Shown: positions 7,889 through 18,849 of the stretch, piece by piece
Numbering within the stretch: the first letter of the stretch is position 1
Layout of the letters: each line of letters begins with the position of its first letter
DNA from: Amoebophrya sp. AT5.2
Lineage: Eukaryota > Sar > Dinophyceae > Syndiniales > Amoebophryaceae
Assembly (NCBI GenBank): GCA_005223375.1
Contig: RXOD01004183.1
Coordinates: forward strand, 1 to 26,637
Reading direction: 5' to 3'
Length of the DNA stretch: 26,637 bases
Notes under the pieces: model-generated
Database searches by the model: none
Told to the model about the DNA's origin: nothing
The model's input: the letters and a program-made list of their open reading frames with translations, nothing else
Position numbers and translations under genes: made by a program

Positions 7889-9003
7889 GTAGAGAGCGGC
7901 CTACGCCTATAGCAGCTATAGCTCATGAGATAGCAAGTGCTAGCGCAAGTAATCAGCTGGCTTAACAGTCGTGGTTTATTATATCCTCGATCCCAGAAGA
8001 CCCCTCTGGGACGGACCACTTCCATTCGTGAATCGCTAGCGCCGTGTCGCGTTGTGAAGTCTGAGCGTGAGTCATTGGCTGCTATTAATTTGTGGAAGAA
8101 TCAATATAAAAAAGCTACGAGCGTAAACTTACTTCCGTCGACGTGGTAGGCGCGGGCGCGAAAGAGTTTCTTTGCGACCTGCAGCCGTGTGGAAACTTTC
8201 AGCAGGATAGCTGTATATGAGTGTCGTTCGTACCGCCAGCGAGCAGAAGGCGGGGTGCACTTTCGCAACTACAAGGGGAACGGAGTGCTCCACCACGCCA
8301 ACTCTTCGATTTTTATAGCGGAGTGCTTCACGAGCAGGAGGAGCATCACCACCAGACACCGATTGCAACGGACAAGTGTTCTGCATCCTTTGCCTCATCT
8401 TTTTACCAAGGAAGGTTCTTCTACCTCGTGTTCGTGTCGTGGAAACGTTCGTCGTGATCTTGTTGTAGAATTCTTGTTTGTACACGTACTTTCTCCGGGA
8501 GCGCAATCGTCCGAGGACTTACTACTTGTACTCCCAGCCACCTCAAAGGCATCTGATAGTTCTTGTAAGGTGGACGGGGGATCGATGGATCATGTGCACT
8601 CGGGCAGGGGCATCAAATCGGGATGGGGGTTGCAGGGCGAACACGGACAGTAGAGGTAAGTTAAGTACTTTGTTCATTTACAGAGCGTCATTGCCATATC
8701 ATAATCCGCATCCTTGATTTTGTCACTCTATCTTGTTCTTACATAGGCATACTTAGAAGTTAGCCGTAGGTACTAGCCAGCCTATCCTCGACCTCGTCGT
8801 TGGCGTATATATCACCAAGAGCAGCGATGAAGTTGAAGTAGAAGTTCCTGGGATGCATTGCTCGACGTTTCTGAAAAATCGGACCCACCCAACACGAGAA
8901 TCTTGTCATAGCAAAATCGCGGGGATGCCTCGGGCGGCCGCGCCCCGTTGGCCTGGTCTCAAGAACAAGAAGAACGTCGCTTCCTGATGTCCATCATCAG
9001 TTC
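7889..9003. other. Intergenic spacer before the leishmanolysin-like gene
   Basis: No gene is supported. Open frames such as 8189-8653 lack coding bias and resemble nothing known. A consensus-like donor, AGAG/GTAAGT, is at 8656 and an AG followed by TTCATG is at 8999-9000, so an unseen 5' exon of the next gene is possible. No upstream frame joins cleanly to 9001. Confidence 0.4.
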
Positions 9004-12000
9004 ATGTGTGATGAATTAGCGGAAGCGGTTGGCAGCGACATGGCTGCCACCTTCTGGCCTTTCTCGTGGAGGTCTCGAAGGCGGCGCAGGAGCAGGAGCA
9101 GCTCCAGGTGCGCAATGCCACTGGAGCACGAGCCGCACGAGACAGATGAAGCAGAATCCGGCGTCCTTGCGCGCAAATTTCGGACGGCAGCTTCAGGTCG
9201 CCCGAGCAGGGGGAATGAGCATACAGTGATCTTCGCTTCTCTACGGCGCGCTGTCATTCTCTTTCTGTCACTCCCCGTCGTCGACGCATCTCACCCGCCG
9301 ATGTTTGACTACGAGCGGCTCCCCGTCTACTACTACGGCAGTCAGCAAGATTCGAGCCACCTCGGCAGAAACAGTCTCGCCACGCCAAAGGAACGAAGAA
9401 GAATGACGGAGTCCGACAACAGCACCTGCGCGCATCTCTACGAAGAACATACGAGTGGCTGGGGCGCGATGCGAATAAAGTATAGAAAGTAGGAGTACAA
9501 CTGTAACTGCATTCCTTATCCTTCGTATAACTGGTTCGTCGTCGTCCCTCAGCCTCATCTACGTATTCTAATTCTTTCAAGAACAAAGAGAGAAAAAGAA
9601 CACTTCCTTCTCGCATTCATTTCAGGTATGAGATCGTGGAGATCTCCGGCAACGTCGCAACCAAAGTCAACGGCACCAACGCTACGGCCTACGATGCTCG
9701 TGCCCAGGATTTCGTTTCTCGTCTCGAGTCCGAGGTTCTGAACCTCACCCAGTCCTTTTTCGACCTAACTTTCCAGACCCGTCGCTACAATACGCGGGAC
9801 AAACTCTACCCCGATGTGTACCGCCAGAGTTGCTTGACGTCCGTCGCCACCTACAATGGCGCGACCACGACGGGGGAGGGAATCGAGGACGCCGACTTCT
9901 ATCTTTTTATCGACCTGCAGGGCTCCGGCTGCTCCGCGTCGAGCGGCACGCAAGCGTACGCCGGACCGTGTGTGAAAGACCAGTGCGGCCGCCCCATTTT
10001 TGGCACGGTGACGTTCTGCACGCAGACGAGCAGCAACAGTGACAACGGGGGGTACACCTCGATCGCTACACAAGGCAAATTGGACGAGGTCGTCGCCACG
10101 TCCGTGCACGAAGTCATGCACGCGATTTTCTTTTCGGCTTCCTTTTACGCGTACTTCCGGAACGAACACGGGAACCTGCTGATAAACCCGAGTAACCCGG
10201 TGGATTCAGTGACAACCACGAGGTACACCTGCAGCGGAGGCAGCGTGTCCTGGAACAACCCGTCGGGAGGAAGCATTTGGTACGATCATTAGCTGCTGCT
10301 GATCGTTGATTCATGCACATGCTCCCTGCTCCATTCAACCATAGGCAGCAAAATCAAAAAAACGTTGGATGTGAAACGATGTAGCCGTCACGCAAGGATA
10401 CGCAGCCAACGCCAAGGATTCGAACGTCGCACATAAGTTTAAGTACCCGGCCTCGACGCACATCGCGGGGACGGGTGCTTTCCGAGTTGTTCATCCCCAT
10501 CCCACACTCATCAAATCTGAAACCCCAGGACGCACGACCTTTTCGACGCGGACGACGGCGTGGTTGCGCTCGCCGACCATGGCGGCTTCACCACTTCCGA
10601 GTGCAAGTGCCCCACCAACGCCAAATCGAATCCTGCCGGCTTTTCCAACTCCGACTTCACCGACTGCCTTACCACGTACCAGACCGCGCCGAAGTGCACG
10701 TTTGATCTGAGAACGCCGAAAGTGACCAAGAAGGCGCGGGAATACTTCAACTGCAGCAGTTTGGTCGGCATGCCCCTGGAAGCGTCGGACACGGGGAGCT
10801 GTTCGCCGATAGCCTCGCACTGGGAGCAGAAGTCGGTGCACTGCGAACTGATGGTGCCGAGCGGAGGGATGGGCTGCGACCACACCTGGGTAAGCTCCAT
10901 GACGCTGGCGCTCGCGGAGTTAAGAGGAGCAACAAGAACCAAATCTCCGGCGATTCCTCCGGGACTGGAACTCTCGACTTGTTGTAGTTCCTCTATTTGT
11001 AGTTGGCCTTGTCGTCGTCGTGCTTGTAGGTACGTATGATGTGTGAAGCTGCAGTTGTGGCGGGCCTGTGTTGCCTTGTATTCTTTTGTCTCGTGTTTTA
11101 TCTTGTATCCGATTCCGTCGTCCTGCTGCTTCTTGGGGGGCGCAAGCATTCCAAAGTGACGGCCACGAGACGCCGCGGATTGGTCTGTGTCGTCCTGTAC
11201 GCCGGAGTAAATTTCGTTTTGTGCTACCTATTCGGTTTCGGTCTCGACAACAGCCGAACATCAAGCAACGAACATGCCATAAATCTAAATGCCACCGAAG
11301 CTGGTTTTTTCACTTCTCTAACGGAGGACACGGGCTGGTACAAGGTGGACTATTCGCGGGCGAGCAAGCCGATCCAAGACCTCACGTGGGGCTACCAGCG
11401 AGGCTGCGGGTTCGTCACTGGAACTTGCCTCACGGGGGGGAGCGCGGTAGGGCTGGAACTACTTCTTCTAAAAAACCTGCAATAAATAATGAAACAATGA
11501 GCGCATTGAATGAGTTTCACTTTGCTTTGGTCCGATGGGATGTGTCCGTCGAGTAGATGGTGCATTTTCCGGTCGTGTTTAAATTTAAACACCATGCTCT
11601 GATCGTCCACATCACTCAATCGATCTTCAACAGAACTTCCCCGAGTTTTGCGCCACCAACGGCGTTGACCGGCCTTCAGCCAGGGCGCTCTCCGTGGTCC
11701 GGTGCACCGTCTCCACGTATGGTTCTGCGCTTCCCACCAAGTTTCAGTACTACTCGGGCAACGCGAACCAGGGCGGCAGTGCGTCGCTCCTCGACTACTG
11801 TCCCTTCTACGCGACCTCCATTACGGGCAGCTACTGCCAGGACCTGTCGAAATTCTACTTCACGACGACCGGAGCGCTGTCCGGCACGAACTACTACCTG
11901 AACTACTACCACCAGCTCCCCGGGAACAGCTCCTACTCCTTCCTGAGCAACTTCCGCGCCGCCATCCACATCAGCGGTGTGGGCACCTTCCCGGCGCCGA

Positions 12001-15000
12001 GCTCGACTACTGCCATTCCAATCTGCTACCAGGTAGACTGCGGGGCGAACACGTATTACAACGCCACCGAGTACACGATCTTTGGTATTTCCCCGGACAT
12101 CCTGCAGCCGTACCAAACCGGGTTCAACGACAACTACAAAGGCACGGTCGCTCAGATCGGCGTGTGCCGCAAAACGTACGACGCGGGTACGGGGCGGTGG
12201 GGGGGTGCGAGCGGCGGCGAAACGGAGTACGTCGCGAACAGCAACGTGCTGCTGGCCGGGACGACGCCTAGCGGCTTCTCGAACACGAACATCGCGGGGG
12301 TGGTAACGTGCCAGCCGGTGGACGTGATCTGCAACTACGAAAGAAGTCCGCACGTCACCGGGGGCTACCACCAAAACGAGCTGGATCGGGGGGTGGTGCT
12401 CAGCTCAAGCGCGATGTCAACAACGACTTCTTCAGGAGGAAACTCTGCCTCGACGGACGCCTCCGCCGCGCCGAATGCCACAAACGACACCAGCAACAGC
12501 ACGAACGACACAACAGAAGCGGGGTTGCCGCCGAACACAACTACCACGACCACCACCACCACGACTACATCTACTACGTCAACTACAAGCACCACGTCCA
12601 CTACAACGACAACAGTCACGCGGACAAGGGTAATTGGCCAGGAGGAGGTCTTCGAGATGGCGTTTGTGCCGGAAAACTGCACCTCTGTGAACGGCACGAA
12701 CAGTTCCAACGGAACGAACTGCAGTCAGGTGAACGCGTCGCGGCTGCGGGACATCGTCACTGCATGGTACGACGACGAGGAAGACGCAATAAACGACACC
12801 AACGCAACAACCGCAGCTGCAGTAGTACCGCCTCAGCTCAATGAGTCGAACGGGACGATGAACGCAACGCCGACGAATGATACAGAAACAGAGCCCGCAG
12901 GAGCCACGAACGACACAAACGAAACGGAGGGCACTACAGCCGGCCCTGCGCAGCAAGCTGCAGGTGGACAGAACGACACTTCCCCGTTTAATTTTCCATC
13001 ATCGAACAACGTTTCCAACGGCTCGAACATCTCTGCCTTTTTGTTTGGCGCGGACGACGAGGACGACATCCTGACGGAACTCCTCGGCGGCCATGGAGGA
13101 AACGGCACGGGGGTGAACGGCTCGAACATGACGGTGCCCAATACGACCACCACATCGACCACAAGCACCACCTCCACCACTTCCACGACCAGCACCACTT
13201 CTACCACCACGGTCACAACGACGACGGCAACCTCGACCACCACAACGATGACTACAAGCACCCTGACTACGACGACGATGACGACCACGTCCACGACGAC
13301 AAACGCGACGATGCTGTTTGGGGTGAGCCCGGACCTCTACAGCGTCGCGCCGGAGCAAGTCGAGGGCTTTGCAGTGGAGTCGTCGGCGCAGCTGGTGATG
13401 ACGATCCCACAAGGAACGGTGCAAGACGACCTGATGGGGCTGCTGGCTGGGCCTCTGGTAGTCGGGTTGGCGGACTTTCTGGGGGTGGTGCAGGCACTGA
13501 TCGAAATCTTGGAGATCTTCTTCGTGGAAGACGCCGGAACGAGGAGAAGAATCTTGCTAGCAAACGGGCGCGGAAGTAGCGCGCAGACGCATCATCAAAG
13601 CCACCACGATACTGATAGTGATAGTCAATCGAGAACGAGTACGAGAAGTACAAGTAGTGCGGGTGGTTGGTGGAGTGGCAGAATAGGAGATGGCCGAACG
13701 GGCACTGGAAGAAGTGGTAGTGGTACGACCTCCCAGTTTTATGGTGGTGATGCAGATCGTGATCGTGATCGCGTTCTTGGTGCAAGAGAAGCTGGGGTCG
13801 TAGGAGGAGGCGCAGCACCACCTCCAGACTCAGTGTCAGCGTCTGAGGAAACTAATAGGCGAACCCGCAGCCTCGGCGATGCGGACGACCAAGACCACTT
13901 CGAGGAGGACGGCGGTTTCGTTCGCGGCGCTTCTGGCGAGCTGATCCCCGCGCGGCGGTCTGGGCAGATCTTTCGCACTTTGTCGCACAACGTGCCGAAG
14001 CCGGTCGAGTTTCAGTACAGGGTGAAGGGTTTCTCCTCCGTGAAGGCGGCTGCCGAGAAGGCGCAGTCGATGCAGCTCGACTCGCAGGCGAAGCTCGACA
14101 CGCTCCTCGCCAACGTGACCACCGCGATCAACACTGCAGCGGCTACCAATCCCACCCTTGCCGCCTTCTCCATCTCCGCCGCTAGGGTGGGATCGGTGCA
14201 GCCGGCGGTGGCGGTGGAACTTGTGCCGACGACGACGCCACCGCCGCTCTTGCCGGGCGAGCCCGCGAAGGAGTTCGAGGTGCTCGGGCTGCAGCTGTGG
14301 CAGTTCATGGCGGCGTGCGGGGGCGCAGCGCTACTGCTCACGGTCGGAATCTTCTTCGCAATCGGCTGGTGCAGAGAAAGGAATAGGAGGAGGTATTCTA
14401 CTTTCAGTTTCAGCTTCATGCAGGAGATCCAGTGCGTCACATAGATTGATATGGCACAGTACCTACATACGCACCTTTATACCTCTCCAAACAAGAAACA
14501 AAAAATTAGATTTACATACAAACATACCTACGGTCAAAGAGGCCGCGAAGAAAGGCAAAGGACATTGTCATCGGCACCACCACCTGAAAACGTAAACGAA
14601 TAAATCTCCCACAGGAAAATCGCCGAGGCTGATGGGGACGTGCTCCTGTCTCCCCGCGTGGAGAAGAAGGGCGGCATGTTTGGCTTCGACATCAAGGGGT
14701 TTTTCACCTCCAGCGGGTCCGAGGAGGAGCCGGTGAAGGTGGACGTGAAACCCATCGAGGTGATCTCCGACCGGTCCTCGTCCGTCCCGCCCACACCACC
14801 GGGGGAGCTGGAGTGGACCAGTCCGCGGGCGCGCGACAACATCGAGCGTCTGCGCGGTCCCGGGAAGACCACCCCGGGGCACGCGAAGCACCACCACTGG
14901 AACCGGGTGGCGCCCGTGCCCACACTGCCGGAAGACATCGGTGTGTTTCCCGTGCAACCTCCGCAAGCCGGGGTGCCGCTGCACCCCACGGCAAGGGAAA

Positions 15001-15053
15001 TGCGCTACCTGAAAGACTCCAACCGCCCGGGACAAGGAAAGTTCCGGATCTAA
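9004..15053 (+). CDS. Membrane-anchored leishmanolysin-like (M8/GP63-type) zinc metalloprotease
   Basis: I model six exons: 9004-9479, 9626-10279, 10529-10919, 11327-11446, 11634-14392 and 14615-15053, giving about 1612 residues. A hydrophobic core (AVILFLSLPVV) lies at about 84-94, and STCAHLYEEH matches the N-terminal CxH region of the family. The zinc site is HEVMH at 320-324 with Glu321 catalytic. The third ligand is His474 in SHWEQK, followed by the Met-turn ELM (Met485). MTLALAEDTGWYKVDYS and DYCPFY are further family hallmarks. After the protease come two Thr-rich stalks (about 849-874 and 1050-1106) with many Asn-X-Ser/Thr sequons, a transmembrane helix at about 1435-1460 and a 150-residue cytoplasmic tail. 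It is predicted to act at the cell surface. The spacing between zinc ligands is longer than in Leishmania GP63. The start is uncertain, because the hydrophobic core is far from any in-frame ATG. Confidence 0.88.
9480..9625 (+). other. Intron 1 of the leishmanolysin-like gene
   Basis: It starts GTATAG and ends TTTCAG (GT-AG, 146 nt). Splicing joins AA/G so that the reading continues MRIKYEIVEISGN. GTAT occurs both at the intron start and at the start of the next exon, a 4-bp direct repeat. Confidence 0.8.
10280..10528 (+). other. Intron 2 of the leishmanolysin-like gene
   Basis: It starts GTACGA and ends CCCCAG (249 nt, phase 2). The join restores a Trp codon and reads GGSIWTHDLFDADDG. Both flanking frames end in stops inside the intron, which supports the boundary. 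Confidence 0.75.
10919..11325 (+). other. Intron 3 of the leishmanolysin-like gene, non-canonical, direct-repeat flanked
   Basis: The exon frames join so that the conserved M8 stretch reads MTLALAE/DTGWYKVDYS only if the splice falls within CGGAG, which occurs at both 10915-10919 and 11322-11326. The exact base within the repeat is ambiguous, so termini read GT-GA or TT-AG and never GT-AG. Just inside the repeat the left end TTAAGAGGAG resembles the reverse complement of the right end (TTAGAGAAG), an imperfect terminal inverted repeat. A canonical GTAAGC donor at 10890 would delete ten conserved residues. Confidence 0.65.
11447..11633 (+). other. Intron 4 of the leishmanolysin-like gene
   Basis: It starts GTAGGG and ends TCAACAG (187 nt, phase 0). 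The joined protein reads GTCLTGGSA/NFPEFCATNG, in keeping with the Cys-containing region after the catalytic domain in the family. The exact donor could shift by a few codons. Confidence 0.65.
12538..12612 (+). repeat. First Thr-rich (ACN)n tract in the protease stalk
   Basis: A run of ACN codons encodes almost only Thr with interspersed Ser. It follows a cluster of Asn-X-Ser/Thr sequons (about 12475-12540). It is a likely mucin-like, O-glycosylated spacer between the protease domain and the distal region. Confidence 0.85.
13141..13310 (+). repeat. Second Thr-rich (ACN)n tract in the protease stalk
   Basis: A longer imperfect run of Thr codons with Ser, Val and Met interruptions. It is preceded by sequons such as NGTGVNGSNMT and followed by a hydrophobic segment at about 13321-13530. 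Confidence 0.85.
14393..14614 (+). other. Intron 5 of the leishmanolysin-like gene
   Basis: It starts GTATTC and ends CCCACAG (222 nt, phase 2). It falls just after the transmembrane helix, so the cytoplasmic tail (RRRKIAEADGD onward) is on its own last exon. The unspliced frame would stop at 14442-14444. Confidence 0.75.
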
Positions 15054-15996
15054 TGTATGAAGATAGTGGACAAGGGCAAGCGCAAGAAGGGCGAGCGGCT
15101 TCTGGTGCTGCTCGCCAGTATCCATACGCTGGCCCTGGCGAGACTAGAGTCAATAATGAATTCATTTTGATGTGAGAGGAGTAAATGCACAGCAGACAGC
15201 ACAAACACATCACAGACATGGACACAGGAACAGACTCACTCCTATTTGTGGTCGTGCCCGTAATAGTCAAAATCAAAAAATCACACACGTACTTCTATTC
15301 ATTTGATTTCGTTCATTTGCCGCTCGGATTTATGTTTTCACGTTACTAACTTCATCACGGTTAGGTTACCGTTAGCGTTACTACAGATACTAAAAAAGTA
15401 GATACAACGAGAACGAACTGGTACATCTACATCGAACGTCAACGAACATCGAAATTCTGCCGTGAACAACCTCATAGAGAACTTAATATGGATGCGATGC
15501 CACTTGTATCTGGACTTTGGAGCTGCACGTCGACATGCGTCAAAACCTGTACACAGATTGATAACAGGACTGCGTTTTTTCTGATATTTTGGACACACAC
15601 ACTGCATACCGCAGCACCGATTCAGCCCTTAGAAGTTCTCCTTTCTGTCCTCGCAACAGCCTGAGGCTGTACGGGAGTCGGGGTGCGCGTAGTCGCCTCG
15701 CGGCTGAGCAAGATGTTCGTCCCGACGCGCCTTGGCGGTAGTCAGCACTCAACGAGACTCACGATCACGTCATGGTCATGAAGAAGCGATGAGCATGACC
15801 ATGGGCATCAACGTGATAAATTAATAAGACACTTTTTGTTTTTTACTACTCACACAACTTCTTCTGTGGTGCTCTCACTTGGCTGTTTTCCTTTTCCTTA
15901 GACCCACGCACGAACTCGAACACGAAGGAACTTGATCAGCCCGCGTACTCAACATACTCACTCAACTACTTATTCATCTCTGACTGTTGAACAAGC
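15054..15996. other. Intergenic spacer between protease and armadillo-like genes
   Basis: A/T-richer sequence with no supported gene. It contains a small perfect hairpin (ACAGCC-TGA-GGCTGT, about 15655-15669) and a larger inverted repeat at 15764-15817. Confidence 0.6.
15764..15817. repeat. Interrupted inverted repeat in the spacer
   Basis: CATGGTCATG at 15771-15780 pairs perfectly with CATGACCATG at 15794-15803 across a 13-nt loop. Outside it, ATCACGT (15764-15770) pairs with ACGTGAT (15811-15817), with a 7-nt bulge (GGCATCA) on the right arm. It may fold as an RNA hairpin in the transcript or be a DNA-binding site. Confidence 0.6.
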
Positions 15997-18671
15997 ATGC
16001 CAACTGTTCTCGACAGCGCCCCCAGTGGCGCGGCGCTTGCGCCACTGCCCGCCGACCAGCAAGAGAAAGATGCTGCAGCCTCGGCTTCAGTAGAGTCCCA
16101 GATGACAACTGCTCTGCTTGGGGCCGGCGGCGAGGGCTTCGGTACGGAGGAAGCAGAAGCTGAGGCAGCCGCCGCGCCCGAGGAAGCTGCTGCGACAGCG
16201 CCAGATACCGACATGATGGATCTGCTTGACCTTCTCGCGGAAAAGAAGCGCGAAAAGGACGAGAAGGGCCTCTGCGACTGCTTGGCGCGAATCGGCAAAT
16301 TGGCGTTCAACAACCAGTCCGAGCGCGAGGCAGTGTGTGACTTCGACGGGATTACGGCGATGTGCGAAATCGTGCGCGAGCCCGAAGTCTACTTCTCCGG
16401 CGAGCTGACCGACTCTGAGAAGGCCTTCTTCGAGGCATACCGCAAGAAGAAGCTCCTGATTGCGGAGGAGGAAAAGGCTGGGGGCGGAGGGGGCGCTAGT
16501 AAAACGAAAGAGGAGCCGAAGCCGTCGTGCGGCGACGGGCTGACGGCGTCGTTGGACGACTACAGGGATCCGCTGTCGCTAGAGCTGATTCCGTACGTCA
16601 CGAAGAACTCCGCTTTCGACCAATTCTACCGGAGGGTGCTGATTAGCTTCTCGCTCTCCCTGAAGGGGGTGTGCAACCGGAGCAACCTCAACCGCGGAGC
16701 GCTGCGCGACGAAGGCGCGGTGGAGGAGGTAGTGGGCTTCGTGGAGGGGAGCTTCGCAGGCCTGAGCGACGAGGTAGAGGAAGACGAAATCGCGGGGCAG
16801 CGGGGAGCCTACTTCGACCTCCTCGAGCGCTCGGCCGCAGCCGGCTGCAGCGCGCTCAAAGCGCTCTGTAACGGGAACGATGGGAACAAGAAGGTACCCA
16901 ACCTCCGCAACCCTTCGTTGGGGACTTTTACTTGTCCTAAGAATAAGAAAGTACCTAGTACCTACAAGTACAACTCTAATGTTACCTGCTGCCGAAGAAC
17001 AAGCTGAAAGTGAAACAGGAGGAAGTCAGTGTCAGCCGATCACCGTCAATAGAAATGTTTTTTGAAGAGGACTGTGCTGAGAGTCAGTGTGTCAGTGTCT
17101 GTGTGTGTCGTCGATGGTGATCATGGACATCCTGAAGATGAGAAAAATAGAAATACCGAACTACTACACCAGCTTGCGGCAAAAATCGCGGGCAAGTTCA
17201 ACGCAGAGGGGCTCGCGGCGACAGACTGCCTGGACCCGGCGGTGCCGACGATGGCAAAGACAACGGAAAAAACTGGTATATGTAGTTTGTAAAAGATTAA
17301 GATGATGCCGTTTGATGCATCAACGGCAGTCTTTTACTCTCAACACTCTGTCTCGCGGTGGCGGTGTTCGCGGTGGTGGACACTGATAAGATTATTCCTT
17401 CACCTGCGTGCAACGAACTACATCAACGAACAGGTAAGGCCATCGACCTGCTTCTTGAGTTGCTCACCAAATTTCCGCACTCCGCCCGCATCCAGGCGCA
17501 GGGTATCTGGGCGTTGCGGAGTATCGTCACCGACGACGACAGTCGGGGCGGCGAGTCGATGGTCCCCTCCGCCGTGGAAAATCGGGACTACGTGTGCGAC
17601 AGCGAGCGGTTCCCTCGCACGCGCGAGATCATAGTCCGCTCCTTCCGCGACCTCAAGCAAAGCATCGACGACAACCTCGCCGCAACGGGCGCGGCCCCTG
17701 GGGAAGCAGCAGGGGGGGAAACTGAAGCGGAAACGCTGTTGCCAAAGGAGGGCGAGGAGGAGGGCGCAAATCCGAATCCCGAGGAAACGACGACCGCACC
17801 AGCCGCGCCAAAGTCCGCGGTCTTCAATGCCGAGCAGTGGTACCGGCTCGAGGGCGTGCTGCTGCTGATGAAGGAGGTGGGTTGCCACCAGGAGCGCATC
17901 CACAAGTTCGTGTTTGAGGACAACGTGCTCCCCCTGATCAAGGACACCCTTTCCTACGGCCACGAGTCCATCGTCCGCGCGTGCCTGTTCGTGCTGCGGC
18001 AGTTCGCGTTCTCCGACCACATGAAGGACCTGTTCACCACGGGGGACGCGGATATTACCAAAACCGCGATGCTGGTGTTGAGGAAGTACTCGAAGACGAC
18101 AGCGATCGTCGAACAAGCATTCGGGCTGTTCTCGAACCTCACGCTGCGGAAGCCGCAGATCTGCGAAGTGCTGAACGCTGACCCGATGCGCATCGCAGCC
18201 TTCGGGCTGATAATCCTGGGGGAATATCAGGTACCACCGATCCGATGGACCCTGGTGATAGATAAACACCCATTATTTGAAAGCTTAAGGTCGTTAAGCT
18301 GTTGCCTTCGGGTCTCTAGTGTGTCTGTTCTTTTTTGTGGTACCGGCCCGTACGGCGGTACCATTTCCATTGGCCGCCGCCCTCACAGCTGGGCAAAGGC
18401 TGCAACATACACTCACCCTCAGACGAACGCCTCGGTGGTGACCACGGTGCTTTTTACGCTGCGCAACGTGGCGAAGGCGGTTCCGGAAGCCGCGTCCGAA
18501 ATGGAGCACAGCGGGCTGTTCGAGCTGATTCGGAAGATCTATTTCGCCCGTGAGCACGACACGACCCGACAGTGGCTGGCGGCGAAGGACATCGGAAAGC
18601 AATTTTTACGCGAGTTCCGGGAAGACACTGACGGAATGAGAAGGCCGATAACGCACAACGATTACTACTAG
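15997..18671 (+). CDS. Armadillo-like helical repeat protein, four exons
   Basis: Exons 15997-16893, 17143-17275, 17434-18230 and 18423-18671 give 691 residues. ATG 15997 opens a disordered Ala/Glu-rich leader of about 70 residues. Paired amphipathic helices follow, with armadillo-like wording such as GVCNRSNLNRGALRDEGAV, ALKALCNGNDGNKK, ARIQAQGIWALRSIV, VRACLFVLRQFAF, AFGLFSNLTLRKPQIC and TVLFTLRNVAKAV. There is no signal peptide or membrane helix, so it is probably cytosolic or nuclear and binds proteins. An acidic, low-complexity insert lies at roughly 17690-17810. All three introns are GT-AG and keep frame. It recalls ARMC6-type proteins in general form, but I cannot assign an orthologue. 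The C-terminus ends in THNDYY. Confidence 0.75.
16894..17142 (+). other. Intron 1 of the armadillo-like gene
   Basis: It starts GTACCC after a Lys codon. The acceptor at GATGAG 17137-17142 is the AG that keeps phase 0 into the coding-biased frame NTELLHQLAAKIAG. The donor is firm; the acceptor is less certain because it lacks a pyrimidine tract. Confidence 0.5.
17276..17433 (+). other. Intron 2 of the armadillo-like gene
   Basis: It starts GTATAT and ends AACAG (158 nt, phase 1). The join gives a Gly codon and reads EKTGKAIDLLLELL. GGTA occurs at both boundaries as a 4-bp direct repeat. Confidence 0.7.
18231..18422 (+). other. Intron 3 of the armadillo-like gene, contains a GGTACCG inverted repeat
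   Basis: It starts GTACCA after ATCAG and ends CCCTCAG (192 nt, phase 0). The reading joins ILGEYQ to TNASVVTTVLF. Inside, GGTACCG and CGGTACC form a 7-bp perfect inverted repeat around a 10-nt spacer near 18340-18363. The frame is open through the intron, so retention would insert 64 residues without a stop. Confidence 0.65.
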
Positions 18672-18849
18672 ATGAAGGTATGGATTATATGGAGGTAGGA
18701 CGAGACAACCACGATAGCCCCTCCTCTATCACCATGCATGGTCCTCGATTGAGAGCAGTAGCAAGAAGGGTGAGAAAGACACCAGAAGGAGCGTTTCCGA
18801 AAATGGAAGGAGCTGCAAGTTAGTTGCAAAACGAAAACAATCACCTAGC

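Noticed and set aside
8189..8653. 154-residue open frame before the protease gene
   Set aside because: It has no codon bias like the true genes and no recognisable feature; overlapping frames are equally open.
10890..11326. Canonical GT-AG version of protease intron 3 (donor GTAAGC)
   Set aside because: It keeps frame but deletes VSSMTLALAE, a segment conserved in M8 proteases. I keep it as a possible alternative splice form only.
12538..13310. (ACN)n tracts considered as a microsatellite or CRISPR-like array
   Set aside because: They are codon-phased Thr runs within a long continuous reading frame and lack regular spacers.
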